A stretch of 64,000 nucleotides of DNA from CAZCPB01 sp044223975 (lineage in GTDB: Bacteria > Planctomycetota > Phycisphaerae > Phycisphaerales > UBA1924): NCBI GenBank assembly GCA_044223975.1, contig JBGALI010000014.1, positions 1 through 64,000 on the forward strand. The letters run 5' to 3'. Positions 51,121 through 59,906 of this stretch are shown in pieces. Under the pieces are notes generated by a model that saw only the letters and a list, made by a program, of their open reading frames with translations, made no database searches and had not been told where the DNA came from. The stretch's first letter is position 1; each line of letters opens with the position of its first letter. Both the position numbers and the translations under genes were made by a program.

Positions 51121-51152
51121 CTCCTCTGTGCCTCTGTGTCGCTGTGGTGAAC
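51120..51152. repeat. CACAGAG-type repeat between convergent genes
   Basis: On the minus strand the stretch reads TTCACCACAGCGACACAGAG followed by GCACAGAGGAG: short 9-10 bp units around CACAGAG in tandem. Similar TTCACCACAGAG-type strings are known as dispersed intergenic elements in many planctomycete and other environmental genomes. It sits directly behind the terminator, as such elements often do. Confidence 0.55.
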
Positions 51153-51162
51153 CCGATCGTCC

Positions 51163-52566
51163 TCAGGCGCGAGCCGCGTCCGTGAGCGCGATGTCGAGCA
51201 CCTTGCAGGCAAACTCGCAGTCCTCGCGCGTGATGCACATCGGCGGCTTGATCCGCAGCACGTTCCCGAACAGCCCGCCCTTGCCGACCATCACGCCAAG
51301 GTCCTTGCACCGCTCGAACACCGCGGCGCACTTGGGGCCCGCCGGCGCCTTGGACTTCTTGTCCTCGACGATCTCCATCCCGAGCATGAGCCCGCGCCCG
51401 CGCACATCGCCGACGATCGCGTGACGCATCTGCAGGTCGCGGAGCCCGTCGAGGAAGTACGCCCCGATCTCCTTGGCCCGTTGCTGGATGTTCTCTTCAA
51501 CGATGACACTGAGGGTGGCTATCCCCTGCGCCATGCTGACGGGGTTGCCGCCGTAGGTGTTGAAGTGGAGCTTCTTGGTCATGGCCTGGGCGATCTCGGG
51601 CTTGGTGACCACGCACGCCAGCGGCGCGCCGTTGCCGATGCCCTTGGCCATGGTGACGATGTCGGGCGTGACGCCGGGGCCGCCGACGGACTCAAAGCCC
51701 CAGAACGCATCTCCGGTGCGCCCGAACCCGGTCTGCACTTCGTCGCTGATGCACAGGCCCCCCGCGGCGCGGACGTGCTCGTACACGGCCTTGAGGTAGC
51801 CCGGGGGCAGTTCGACCGTGCCGCCCACGCCCTGTATCGGCTCGGCGATGAACGCGGCAACGCTGCCGCTGGTCGCGGTGCGGATCAGATCGAGCACATC
51901 GTCGGCGTACTTGCGTCCCGCATCGGCGTCGTCGTAGCCAAAGGTGCCGCGGTAGCGGTCGGGGAGCTTGGCGTGGTGGATGCCAAAGCCCAGCGGCATC
52001 GGCTGGCGCCACGTGTTCAGCGCCGAGACGCCCATCGTGAAGTTCGACATCCCGTGGTAGGCGTTCCGCAGCGCGATGACGTCGAAGCAGCCGGTCTTGA
52101 CGCGGGCCATGAGAATGGCCAGGTCGTTGGCCTCGCTCCCGGAGTTGGTGAAGTAGCACACGCCCTTGTCGAGGCCCGAGCCCTTGGGGAACGTCGAGAT
52201 GAGCTTCTTGCCGAACTGCGCGATATTGGGGTGCAGGTAGATCGTGGTCGTGTGCTGGAGCAGTTCGTTCTGCCGGCGCACGGCCTCGACGACCTTGGGG
52301 TGGCAGTGGCCGATCGAAACGGTGACGATGCCCGCGAACATGTCGAGGTACCGCTTGCCGGTCTCGTCGAAGAGCCACTGCATGTGGCCCTGCACGATCA
52401 TCACCGGGTCCTTGTAGTACGTGAGCAGGGCGGGGGTGAGGAACTCGCGGCGCATGGCGAGAACCTCGGCCTTGCTCGGGCCCGTGTACGGCGCTGGCTT
52501 CATCGCGCACGGCGGCATAGTGGGGGTCGTCGGGGCGGCGGTGGGACGGGCGGGGGCGGTGGTCAT
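51163..52566 (-). CDS. Class III aminotransferase, AGXT2/beta-alanine--pyruvate-like
   Basis: Predicted 467 residues from the ATG at 52566. PLP-enzyme features: YLDMFAGIVTVSIGHCHPKVV, TNSGSEANDLAILMA, NAYHGMS, FIAEPIQGVGGTVELPPGYL, the Asp of CISDEVQTGFGRTG, and the Schiff-base Lys in TMAKGIGNGAPLACVV. This block order matches alanine-glyoxylate aminotransferase 2, which also uses beta-alanine and beta-aminoisobutyrate. Beside the nitrilase and NCS1 permease genes, deamination of beta-alanine made from uracil is the favoured role; 4-aminobutyrate is an alternative. It is the last gene of the minus-strand cluster. Confidence 0.92.
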   Translation of the reverse strand: MTTAPARPTAAPTTPTMPPCAMKPAPYTGPSKAEVLAMRREFLTPALLTYYKDPVMIVQGHMQWLFDETGKRYLDMFAGIVTVSIGHCHPKVVEAVRRQNELLQHTTTIYLHPNIAQFGKKLISTFPKGSGLDKGVCYFTNSGSEANDLAILMARVKTGCFDVIALRNAYHGMSNFTMGVSALNTWRQPMPLGFGIHHAKLPDRYRGTFGYDDADAGRKYADDVLDLIRTATSGSVAAFIAEPIQGVGGTVELPPGYLKAVYEHVRAAGGLCISDEVQTGFGRTGDAFWGFESVGGPGVTPDIVTMAKGIGNGAPLACVVTKPEIAQAMTKKLHFNTYGGNPVSMAQGIATLSVIVEENIQQRAKEIGAYFLDGLRDLQMRHAIVGDVRGRGLMLGMEIVEDKKSKAPAGPKCAAVFERCKDLGVMVGKGGLFGNVLRIKPPMCITREDCEFACKVLDIALTDAARA

Positions 52567-52610
52567 GCCGAGATAATACGGGCCGGGGAGGACGGAGTTG
52601 GAGGTGCCCC

Positions 52611-52868
52611 TCAGTCCGACGCAGGGGCAAAGAGCTCGAGGTACCCGCACCCCGTGCAACGCAGGGTTGCCACCTGCAGCCGGTCGGCCGGCTTGGTGCG
52701 GAACGAGAGATCGAACCACGACTTCTTCGGCGTGCCGCGCACCCACTCGAGCGGGCGCTCCGAGCCCACGTGCGTCGCCGCCATGAAGGTCGCGTCGGCA
52801 AGGAGGCCGAACTCCATCTTCGATGAGCACTTCGGGCACGTGGTCGATGGGCTTGGTGCGGCGGTCAT
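52611..52868 (-). CDS. Small zinc-ribbon-like protein
   Basis: Predicted 85 residues. ATG at 52868 overlaps the stop of the permease (ATGA), so it is co-translated. Two knuckles, CPKC near residue 11 and CTGCGY near 72, could bind one zinc. Between them lies a Trp-containing stretch (EWVRGTPKKSWFDLSFRTKP). Proteins with this pattern are common and poorly characterised in bacteria; a role with the permease or the aminotransferase is suggested only by position. Confidence 0.8.
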   Translation of the reverse strand: MTAAPSPSTTCPKCSSKMEFGLLADATFMAATHVGSERPLEWVRGTPKKSWFDLSFRTKPADRLQVATLRCTGCGYLELFAPASD

Positions 52869-54364
52869 GCCAGAATCTCCGAGGAGCGACTCGTCCTCCG
52901 CATCAACACAAAGTACACCACCAATGCCAAGCCAAGTCCCACGAACCACGCGTACCCGTACACCGCGTCGAACACCTCCGGAAACACCGGCACAATCTTC
53001 GGATCTAGCCTTGCTATCGCGTGCGTCCGATTCGTTGCCGCGTTCACGAAGCCCGGGACGTTCGGCGCCACGGCCAGCACCAGCGCGACGACCGCCCGCC
53101 AGTTGATCCCGCCGCCGCCGTACGAATACTCGCCCCCCGCGTCGTACAGAGCTTCGACGCTCAGACGCGTCCGCCGGATCAGGTAGTAGTCGCACAGCAT
53201 GATCCCCGCGATCGGACCCAAGAGCGCCCCGTACCCGATCAGCCACGTGAAGATGTACGCGCCCAGGTTCGTGTACAGGTACCACGGCATCATGAGCACG
53301 CCGATCACGGCGGTGATCATGCCGCCGGCGCGGAACGAGATCCGCCGCGGGTTCAGGTGCGAAATGTCGTTCGCCGGGCTCACCACATTCGCGGCAATGT
53401 TCGTCGAGAGCGTCGCCACCGACAGCGCGACCAGGGAAACGATGATGACCGGGATCGAGCCCAGCTTCGCCACCAGCGCCACGGGATCGCCGATCGCGCT
53501 GCCGTAGATGAACACCGTCGCCTGCGTCACCACGATGCCGATGAAGCAAAAGAGCGTCATCGTGGTCGGCAGCCCGATCGCCTGGCCCCACACCTGGGCC
53601 TTCTGCGACTTGGCGAAGCGCGTGAAGTCCGGGATGTTCAGCGACAGCGTGGCCCAGAACCCGACCATCGCCGTAAGCTGCGGGAAGAAGACTCGCCAGA
53701 ATTCACCGTTCGATGTAAACCTCGATCCCTGCTCGAACAGCGCCGCGACCGAATCCACCTTCCACATGGCCCAGACGAGGAGCGCCAGTCCCGCTGCGAT
53801 CAGGAACGGCGCGGCCCAGGATTCGAGCCACTTGATCGAATCCATCCCGTGCCAGATGAAGTGCAGGTTGATGGCCCAGAAGAAGAGGAAACACGCGCCC
53901 TGCCACGGCGTGAGGCCCAGGAACGTCCCGTCGCCGTGGATCCTCGCGGCTTCGGCGCCCAGATCGATCACGTGCGTCGCGCCCAGGATCTGATAGATCG
54001 CATCGCCCCCGATCCAGGTCTGGATCCCGAACCAGCCGCACGCGACCAGCGCCCGCGCCAGCGCCGGGATGTTGGCGCCCTTGGTGCCGAAGCTTGCGCG
54101 CATGAGCACCGGGAACGGGATCCCGTACTTGCCCCCGGGCTGGCCGTTCAGGATCATCGGCACCAGCACGATGAGGTTGCCCAGGGCGACTGTGAGCACG
54201 GCCTGCCACCACGCCATCCCCTGCTCGATCATGCCCGCCGCGAGCGTGTAGGTGGGGATGCACACCGCCATCCCGATCCACAGCGCGGCAATATGCCACG
54301 TGGACCACGTGCGCTGCGCGGGAGTGGTGGGGGCAAGGTCGGGGTTGGAGAGGCTGAGGCTCAT
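52865..54364 (-). CDS. NCS1-family nucleobase/hydantoin:cation symporter
   Basis: Predicted 499-residue membrane protein with about 12 helices. It belongs to the Mhp1/CodB/allantoin family: TWHIAALWIGMAVCIPTYTLAAGMIEQGM, the GIPFPVLMRASFGTKGANIPALARALVACGWFGIQTWIGG substrate-site region, ISHLNPRRISFRAGG, and a tail with YAWFVGLGLALVVYF. The GIPF/WFGIQTWIGG pattern is closest to hydantoin, allantoin and uracil carriers. In this cluster, uptake of a pyrimidine or its reduced product is likely. It lies 62 bp after the esterase gene on the same strand. Confidence 0.92.
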   Translation of the reverse strand: MSLSLSNPDLAPTTPAQRTWSTWHIAALWIGMAVCIPTYTLAAGMIEQGMAWWQAVLTVALGNLIVLVPMILNGQPGGKYGIPFPVLMRASFGTKGANIPALARALVACGWFGIQTWIGGDAIYQILGATHVIDLGAEAARIHGDGTFLGLTPWQGACFLFFWAINLHFIWHGMDSIKWLESWAAPFLIAAGLALLVWAMWKVDSVAALFEQGSRFTSNGEFWRVFFPQLTAMVGFWATLSLNIPDFTRFAKSQKAQVWGQAIGLPTTMTLFCFIGIVVTQATVFIYGSAIGDPVALVAKLGSIPVIIVSLVALSVATLSTNIAANVVSPANDISHLNPRRISFRAGGMITAVIGVLMMPWYLYTNLGAYIFTWLIGYGALLGPIAGIMLCDYYLIRRTRLSVEALYDAGGEYSYGGGGINWRAVVALVLAVAPNVPGFVNAATNRTHAIARLDPKIVPVFPEVFDAVYGYAWFVGLGLALVVYFVLMRRTSRSSEILA

Positions 54365-54425
54365 CCCCTCAGGCTACCAACATGCCGGTGAAACGGCTGG
54401 CGCCCTCGGCGTGCGGGCGCTGTGT

Positions 54426-55304
54426 TCAATCGGGCCGCTTCGCGCCCGGTTCAGGTGGCGCGGGCTTGGCCTGCTCCTTGAAGAACTTCACGATGAGCGC
54501 CGGCGCTTCGACGGGGTACTGGTGCCCGCCGTCGTAGATGAGGGTGATTAGCGGCGTGCCGGTCTTCGATGGGTAAAGCGTGCAGTCCTTGGCCCACGCC
54601 TCGCCCTTCTCCTGGCAGCCATCGACCTTCTTCACGGCCTCGATGGTCCGCTCTTGGTACTGGAACTTCACCAGTTCATCGTTCTTGCCCGCGATGTGCA
54701 TGGCGGGCTTGGGCTTGAGGTTGCGGGCCTGGGGTGTGAAGGCGCCCGACGGGGCGAAGGCCGCGAAGACGTCGGGCCGTGCAGTCCAGAGCAGGTATGT
54801 GAACCCGCCGCCGTTGGAGTGGCCCATGGCGTAGATGCGGCGATCGTCGACCTTGTACTCCTTGCGGAGTGATTCGAGCACGGCATCGAAGAATTTGAGA
54901 TCGCGGTCGCCCTGAAGTCCCTCGCGGTTCTGCCAGCCGTTCTTCTTGCCCTCCGGGTCGGTGAGCGCGCCGGGCGTGGGGAGGCCCTGCATGTACACGA
55001 CGATCGCGTCGGGCCAGACGGTGTGGATGTGGAACGACAGGGACGCCTGACGGGCGCTGCCGCCGTGACCGTGGAAGGCGAAGACGATGGGGGTCGGTGT
55101 GGTCGCTGCGGCGGCAGGAACAAGCACGATTGCTTCGCGCTTGACGCCGTCGATGGTCCAGTCGAGGTGCTTCTGAATTGAGGGAGCGTGCGCCGCGGAA
55201 GACGTCGTCGCCGGAGAGTCGGGCTTTGTCGCGTCGGCGGGCTTAGCGGGAGGTTGGAGGAAAGTTGCGAGATATAGAACCGCGGTCAAGATCGAAACGA
55301 GCAT
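54426..55304 (-). CDS. Exported alpha/beta-hydrolase, LpqC/PHB-depolymerase-like esterase
   Basis: Predicted 292 residues from the ATG at 55304 with a signal-like helix (LVSILTAVLYLATFLQPP). The fold is an LpqC-type esterase: oxyanion loop AFHGHGGSA, nucleophile elbow MGHSNGGGFTYLL, and the His in YDGGHQYPV, with the Asp probably in IAGKNDELV. Cys pairs near CQEKGEAWAKDC suggest a disulfide in an exported protein. Substrates could be polyhydroxyalkanoate or a feruloyl ester. It has no clear link to the neighbouring pyrimidine genes. Confidence 0.85.
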   Translation of the reverse strand: MLVSILTAVLYLATFLQPPAKPADATKPDSPATTSSAAHAPSIQKHLDWTIDGVKREAIVLVPAAAATTPTPIVFAFHGHGGSARQASLSFHIHTVWPDAIVVYMQGLPTPGALTDPEGKKNGWQNREGLQGDRDLKFFDAVLESLRKEYKVDDRRIYAMGHSNGGGFTYLLWTARPDVFAAFAPSGAFTPQARNLKPKPAMHIAGKNDELVKFQYQERTIEAVKKVDGCQEKGEAWAKDCTLYPSKTGTPLITLIYDGGHQYPVEAPALIVKFFKEQAKPAPPEPGAKRPD

Positions 55305-55435
55305 TGAGAGAATCCTCGAGCGGGTGCGTGCGCGATGTCTGTGACCTGACAATCGTTCAACGAACGAAGATTGGTGCAATTGCCGATTCCCCGACGCATC
55401 GAGCATTACGAGTCAGGGAAATGTCCGGACAGAAA

Positions 55436-56482
55436 TCAGTGACCTTCGCGCCCGGGCTGTTCAGGTCCCAGCAGTCCATCGAGCGGTTCCCATGATGGAC
55501 TACGGACAATGAAGCACTCTTCTCGATCGGGGTCGGCCTTGAGTGTAATTTTGTCAATTCTGGGCAGCAATTCGCGTGCGAGAGTGCCGCGGATCATGAC
55601 GGAACGGCCATGATGCTCGCCCGTCCAACCGGACATCTTCTCCATCCCGTCGACGTAGAGGTCGACACCCCGATAGTTGAACCACCAGCGCCCGTTCATA
55701 CTCCAGGCGGTGCCGCGTAGCGCAACCTCGCGCCCGATTTGATCCTCAAGCCGCACGAGACGAGTGACTCCGCCCTCGACCTTAAAGCTGGTGTCGCTCG
55801 TGCCGGCCCGAATTACTCCGAATGCTTCAGTCCGCTTCCCTTCGATGTGGGACGGCCATGCGGCATTGGGATCCGTCAGCAACTCCCACCCCTCGTCCAC
55901 AATGAACGACTGGCCGTCCTTGGAGCGAGCGGTTCCCACGAGGAGGGCGCTTCGTCCGATGAACTCGGAAGGCGAAAAGCGAATCGCGGCAGTGGTCTTG
56001 CCCTTGTACGCGACGAACCACGAGTGGAAGCTCGTGCCGATCTGCGATTGCAGATCGATGCCTGCCCGCTCGTAGGCCATTGGCGGAACGCCGACAATTC
56101 CGCCAGTTTCGTACCCCTCCAATTCGTACGTCATCCGGTCCTCAAGGCTCGGCAGTCGGTGATCGGCGGATGCTTCGACATCGCCAAAGCTGCCGAAGTA
56201 CGGCTCCAGCTTGATGCGGATGTTCTCCATGATGAAGCGATCGTCGATTCGCTGTACCAGGAGGTTTGGCCCGTCGTCGTATCCCTTGGAAGGTCCGCTG
56301 ACGACGATACCCTGAATTCGCACGACTGTTCCGAGTGGAAGCCCCAGCTTGCCGATCAGTCGAAACGCACCGCCAAGCTGCTGGATCGGCACGTCAACCG
56401 GCGGCGAGTGAGCCGGTTGGGCATACGCGGTTGATGCGACTGCCGTACACCAAATCGAAATCACCCGACGAGTGAAGTCCAT
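55436..56482 (-). CDS. Exported hypothetical protein of lower GC
   Basis: Predicted 348 residues with a short signal peptide (RRVISIWCTAVASTAYAQ). The mature part is beta-rich with repeated short barrel-like segments (GTVVRIQGIVVSG, ALLVGTARSKDGQSFIVDEGWELL, REVALRGTAWSMNGRWWFNYRG, RSVMIRGTLARELLPRIDKI), suggesting OB-like domains. No family recognised. Counts on sample lines give about 60% GC, clearly below most neighbours, and codons such as AAT, GAA and TTC are more common; transfer from another source is possible. It begins 6 bp after the nitrilase stop. Confidence 0.7.
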   Translation of the reverse strand: MDFTRRVISIWCTAVASTAYAQPAHSPPVDVPIQQLGGAFRLIGKLGLPLGTVVRIQGIVVSGPSKGYDDGPNLLVQRIDDRFIMENIRIKLEPYFGSFGDVEASADHRLPSLEDRMTYELEGYETGGIVGVPPMAYERAGIDLQSQIGTSFHSWFVAYKGKTTAAIRFSPSEFIGRSALLVGTARSKDGQSFIVDEGWELLTDPNAAWPSHIEGKRTEAFGVIRAGTSDTSFKVEGGVTRLVRLEDQIGREVALRGTAWSMNGRWWFNYRGVDLYVDGMEKMSGWTGEHHGRSVMIRGTLARELLPRIDKITLKADPDREECFIVRSPSWEPLDGLLGPEQPGREGH

Positions 56483-56488
56483 TGGCCC

Positions 56489-57358
56489 TCACGCCTTCGC
56501 AATCTGCGTGTAGCTCTCCGGCCTCCTGTCCCTGTAGAACTGCCACACGTTCCGCACTTCCTGGATCATGTCGAGGTCGAGGTCCGCGACGACGACTTCA
56601 TCCTTGTCGCGCGACGCTTCCACCATGATTTTGCCGCGGGGGTTGCAAAAGTAGCTCTGCCCGTAGAACTCGCCCATGCCCCAGGGCTGCTCGGTGCCCA
56701 CGCGGTTGATCGCGCCGACGTAGTACTGGTTGGCCACGGCGTGCGCCGGCTGTTCGAGTTTCCAGAGGTACTCGCTGAGCCCCGCCACCGTTGCGCTGGG
56801 GTTGAACACGATCTCCGCGCCGTTGAGGCCAAGCTCCCGCGCGCCCTCCGGGAAGTGGCGGTCGTAGCAGATGTACACGCCGATCTTTCCGACGCGCGTC
56901 TGGAAGACCGGGTACCCCAGGTTGCCCGGCTTGAAGTAGAACTTCTCCCAGAACCCCGGGTGGCAGTGGGGGATGTGGTGCTTGCGATACTTGCCCAGGT
57001 ATTCGCCGCGCTCGTCGATGACGGCCGCGGTGTTGTAGTACACGCCCGCCATCTCCTCCTCGTAGATCGGGACGATCATCACCATCCCGTGGCGCTTGGC
57101 CAGGTCCTGCATCAGCTTGATCGTCGGACCGTCGGGGATCGGCTCGGCCGTCTGGTACCACTTGGTGTTCTGTTCGGCGCAGAAGTACGGGCCGTAGAAG
57201 ATCTCCTGGAGGCAGCAGACCTGCGCCCCCTTCTCCGCGGCTTGCCTGATCAGGCCGATGTGCTTCTCGATCATTGCCGACTTGATCTTCTTCAGGTCGG
57301 TCGTGTCGCTGACGGGGTTGCTGGCCTGGATGAGCGCGGCTCGGGTGATGCGGGGCAT
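56489..57358 (-). CDS. Nitrilase-superfamily amidohydrolase, beta-ureidopropionase/N-carbamoylputrescine-amidase-like
   Basis: Predicted 289 residues. The Glu-Lys-Cys triad is clear: Glu52 in QEIFYGPYF, Lys126 in LGKYRKHHIP and Cys164 in ICYDRHFPEGAR. The block KHHIPHCHPGFWEKFYFKPGN is shared by beta-ureidopropionases and N-carbamoyl-amidases. Given the NCS1 permease and the AGXT2-like aminotransferase in the same cluster, hydrolysis of N-carbamoyl-beta-alanine to beta-alanine is the favoured reaction. N-carbamoylputrescine (polyamine synthesis) is the main alternative. It appears to be the first gene of the minus-strand cluster. Confidence 0.9.
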   Translation of the reverse strand: MPRITRAALIQASNPVSDTTDLKKIKSAMIEKHIGLIRQAAEKGAQVCCLQEIFYGPYFCAEQNTKWYQTAEPIPDGPTIKLMQDLAKRHGMVMIVPIYEEEMAGVYYNTAAVIDERGEYLGKYRKHHIPHCHPGFWEKFYFKPGNLGYPVFQTRVGKIGVYICYDRHFPEGARELGLNGAEIVFNPSATVAGLSEYLWKLEQPAHAVANQYYVGAINRVGTEQPWGMGEFYGQSYFCNPRGKIMVEASRDKDEVVVADLDLDMIQEVRNVWQFYRDRRPESYTQIAKA

Positions 57359-57574
57359 GGGGTTCTCCGTGGCCAGAGTCTAACGCCCACGGCCTTGGCG
57401 GGCCGTCCGGCTCCCATCCTCCGCCCTCGAGCCCATCGGCCGCGTGTTCCGCGCGAGCACGCCGGGTTGGGGCCGGTGAGGCCCGGGACGGCCGGCGACC
57501 GGGGCGTCTACTGTCTCCACTCGCCTCGGCGGCAGCTTCAACCCGTGCCGCGTTCGAAGCGTTGGGAGTGTCCA

Positions 57575-58858
57575 TTGCGATCTCACAAGCCCGCCCTGGG
57601 CTTCATCCTGTTCACGCTCTTCCTCGATGTCCTGGGCTTCGGGCTTCTGATCCCCGTGGGCCCTCACCTGGTTCAGCAGTTCATGGGGGGCAACGAGGCC
57701 AACGCATCGCTGGCGTTCGGGATGCTCGCCACCACCTATGCGGCGATGCAGTTCGTCTTCGCGCCCATGCTCGGCGTGCTCTCCGACATGGTCGGGCGCC
57801 GGCCCGTCATCCTTATCGCGCTCTTCGGCTCCGGCCTTGACTACTTCGCCATGGCGCTCTCGCCGACCCTGAAACTGCTCTATATCACCCGCGCCATCAA
57901 CGGCCTCTCGGGCGCCAGCATGACCGCCGCCAGCGCCTACATCGCCGACATCACGCCCCCCGAGAAGCGGGCCGGGGCCTTCGGCATGGTCGGCGCCGCT
58001 TTCGGCATGGGGTTCGTCATCGGCCCGCTCATGGGAGGATGGCTCGGCTCGGAAAAGACAAACCTCCTGATCGGCCACGGCCACATCCACCTGCCGTTCT
58101 ACGTCGCGGGCGTGATCACGCTCGTGAACTGGGTCTACGGCATGTTCGTGCTGCCCGAATCGCTGCCGCCCGAGCGGCGCGTCCCGTTCACGCTCAAAAA
58201 GGCCAATCCCGTCGGCGCGATCCCCGCCCTGTCGCATTACCCGGCGGTGCTCGGGCTTGCCGCGTCGATGTTCCTCATGAACCTCGCCCAGTTCGGCCTG
58301 CACGTCACGTGGGTGCTGTACATGGGCCACCGCTTCGGGTGGGACTCGGTCGACGTCGGGCTCTCGCTTTTCACCGTCGGCATCGGCGCCGCGATCGTCC
58401 AAGGCGGCCTGGCGCGGAAGGTCGTTCCGCTCCTGGGCGAGCGACGGGCCCTGCTCCTGGGCGTGGCGATCGGGGTGCTCTCCTACATCGGGTACGGCCT
58501 CGTGACCCACGGGTGGATGATCTACGCGGTGATCGCGTTCGGCTCACTCGGCGGAATCGCGCAGCCCGCCGCGCAGTCGCTCATCACCCGCACCGTCAAG
58601 CCCACGGAGCAGGGAACCGTGCAGGGGGCGATCACGAGCCTGCAGAGCGCCGCGGCAATCCTGGGCCCCATGATCGGCGGCTCGATCTTCGCCTATTCGA
58701 TCGGCAAGGGCTCCTCGATCTTGCCGCCGGGATCGAGCTTCCTCGTCGGCGCCGTGATGTGCGCCATGGGCTGGTGTCTCGCGGCGTGGGCGACGCGCCA
58801 CGTCGCCCCCATGCCCGCAGCCGCGGCGGCGAGTCCCGCGCCGAGCGTGGGCGCCTGA
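57575..58858 (+). CDS. Major facilitator transporter, TCR/Tet-like family
   Basis: Predicted 427 residues with 12 helices. The chosen start is a TTG at 57575 with GGGAG six bases upstream; a GTG at 57545 is an alternative. The N-terminal half has FTLFLDVLGFGLLIPVGPHLV, MLGVLSDMVGRRPVILIALFGSGLDYFAM (motif A) and AYIADITPPEKRAGAFGMVGAAFGMGFVIGPLMGG (motif C-like), as in tetracycline/H+ antiporters. The Asp of the first helix (FLDVLGFG) is kept. The export substrate is unknown; drug resistance should not be assumed. A 216-bp gap separates it from the divergent nitrilase gene. Confidence 0.9.
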   Translation: MRSHKPALGFILFTLFLDVLGFGLLIPVGPHLVQQFMGGNEANASLAFGMLATTYAAMQFVFAPMLGVLSDMVGRRPVILIALFGSGLDYFAMALSPTLKLLYITRAINGLSGASMTAASAYIADITPPEKRAGAFGMVGAAFGMGFVIGPLMGGWLGSEKTNLLIGHGHIHLPFYVAGVITLVNWVYGMFVLPESLPPERRVPFTLKKANPVGAIPALSHYPAVLGLAASMFLMNLAQFGLHVTWVLYMGHRFGWDSVDVGLSLFTVGIGAAIVQGGLARKVVPLLGERRALLLGVAIGVLSYIGYGLVTHGWMIYAVIAFGSLGGIAQPAAQSLITRTVKPTEQGTVQGAITSLQSAAAILGPMIGGSIFAYSIGKGSSILPPGSSFLVGAVMCAMGWCLAAWATRHVAPMPAAAAASPAPSVGA

Positions 58859-58891
58859 CGCCCGACCCGGCCGGCGACATATGCTCCGGCC

Positions 58892-59578
58892 ATGAGCGGC
58901 ATCGAGCCCACCGCTTCCGATTATTTCGGCGCCATGGTCGATCGCTACGACTCGCTGATCCGGCGGGCCGTGCCGCGGTACGACGAGATGATCGACCGGC
59001 TCGTCGAGCACCTGCCGCCGGACGCACTCCGAATCCTCGAACTCGGCTGTGGCACCGGGAATCTCACGCTCCGCCTGGCCGAGCGGTTCCCTCGCTCTGC
59101 CATCACGTTCGTGGACGCGGCCCCCGAAATGATCTCGATCACCGCCCAGCGCGCCGCCCCGCGCGGCGTCGGGGCCCTTGTTCGACCGCTCACCGCCCGC
59201 TTCGAGGATCTGAGTTTCTCTCCCGGGAGCTTCGACCTGGTCGTTTCCTGCATGAGCCTGCACCACGTCGTCGACAAGGCGGCGATCTACCGCTCCATCC
59301 GCGGCTGGCTCGTCCCGGGCGGCAGCCTGTGCTTCGCCGATGAACTCCTGGGCGCGACCGAGCACGCGCAGCGGGTCTTCTGGGATCGCTGGCTCGAATT
59401 CTGCCGCCAGCCGGGCAACTGCACCGAGGACGAGGTGAAGAGCCTCGTGGACCACGCCGGGGCACACGATCACTACGTGGCTCTCCCGGAGCACTTCGAA
59501 CTTCTCCGCGCGGCAGGCTTCCGGAGCGTGGACTGCGTATGGCGGAACTTCATGTACAGCGTGGTCGTGGCCGCGTAA
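58892..59578 (+). CDS. Class I SAM-dependent methyltransferase
   Basis: Predicted 228 residues, ATG 33 bp after the MFS stop, so co-transcription is likely. Motif I is ILELGCGTGNLTLRLAERFP near residue 49, motif post-I ITFVDAAPEMI, and motif II FDLVVSCMSLHHVVDKAAIYRSI. The C-terminal part (SLCFADELLGATEHAQRVFWDRWLEFCRQPG) resembles UbiE/BioC-like enzymes. No substrate can be assigned; the acceptor may be a small molecule related to what the MFS protein transports. Confidence 0.88.
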   Translation: MSGIEPTASDYFGAMVDRYDSLIRRAVPRYDEMIDRLVEHLPPDALRILELGCGTGNLTLRLAERFPRSAITFVDAAPEMISITAQRAAPRGVGALVRPLTARFEDLSFSPGSFDLVVSCMSLHHVVDKAAIYRSIRGWLVPGGSLCFADELLGATEHAQRVFWDRWLEFCRQPGNCTEDEVKSLVDHAGAHDHYVALPEHFELLRAAGFRSVDCVWRNFMYSVVVAA

Positions 59579-59906
59579 GAGCCGCGACCGGCCCCGCCGC
59601 ACGCGCTTAAACACAGATCGGCGTGAGCGATCAGCACCCGCATCGTGGCCCCGGCGTCCGACCGCCAGAGGACAAGGGGATGCGCATTGCGGCTGGATCC
59701 CGTACCCCAGATTATTCTGCGGTGCGTGTGCGGGATTGCATGGCGCACCCCCCTTCAAGACATTCACAAGTGTTCGAGACCGGCTGTGGGTGCGCCGTCA
59801 ACGTGGGGGTGTTACGGCGCACACAGGCCGGATCGAGCGTCGGCTGTTTCCGTGTTCGCAAGGTCAGAAGATCGGCGCCGCGGGGCGCCACGAGGAGGAC
59901 AGGACC
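59579..59906 (+). other. 328-bp gene-free region upstream of the CHRD-domain gene
   Basis: No gene is visible. A weak promoter-like pair TTGCGG (59687-59692) and GATTAT (59710-59715) with a 17-bp spacer precedes a perfect 9-bp inverted repeat GTGCGCCGT/ACGGCGCAC (59790-59798 and 59814-59822, loop 15). Another short GGCGCC repeat lies just before the ribosome binding site. The hairpin would be in the 5' leader of the CHRD gene. Confidence 0.5.

Noticed and set aside
57575..58858. MFS transporter as a tetracycline resistance gene
   Set aside because: The motifs place it in the same broad family, but substrate cannot be inferred and there is no tetR-like neighbour.
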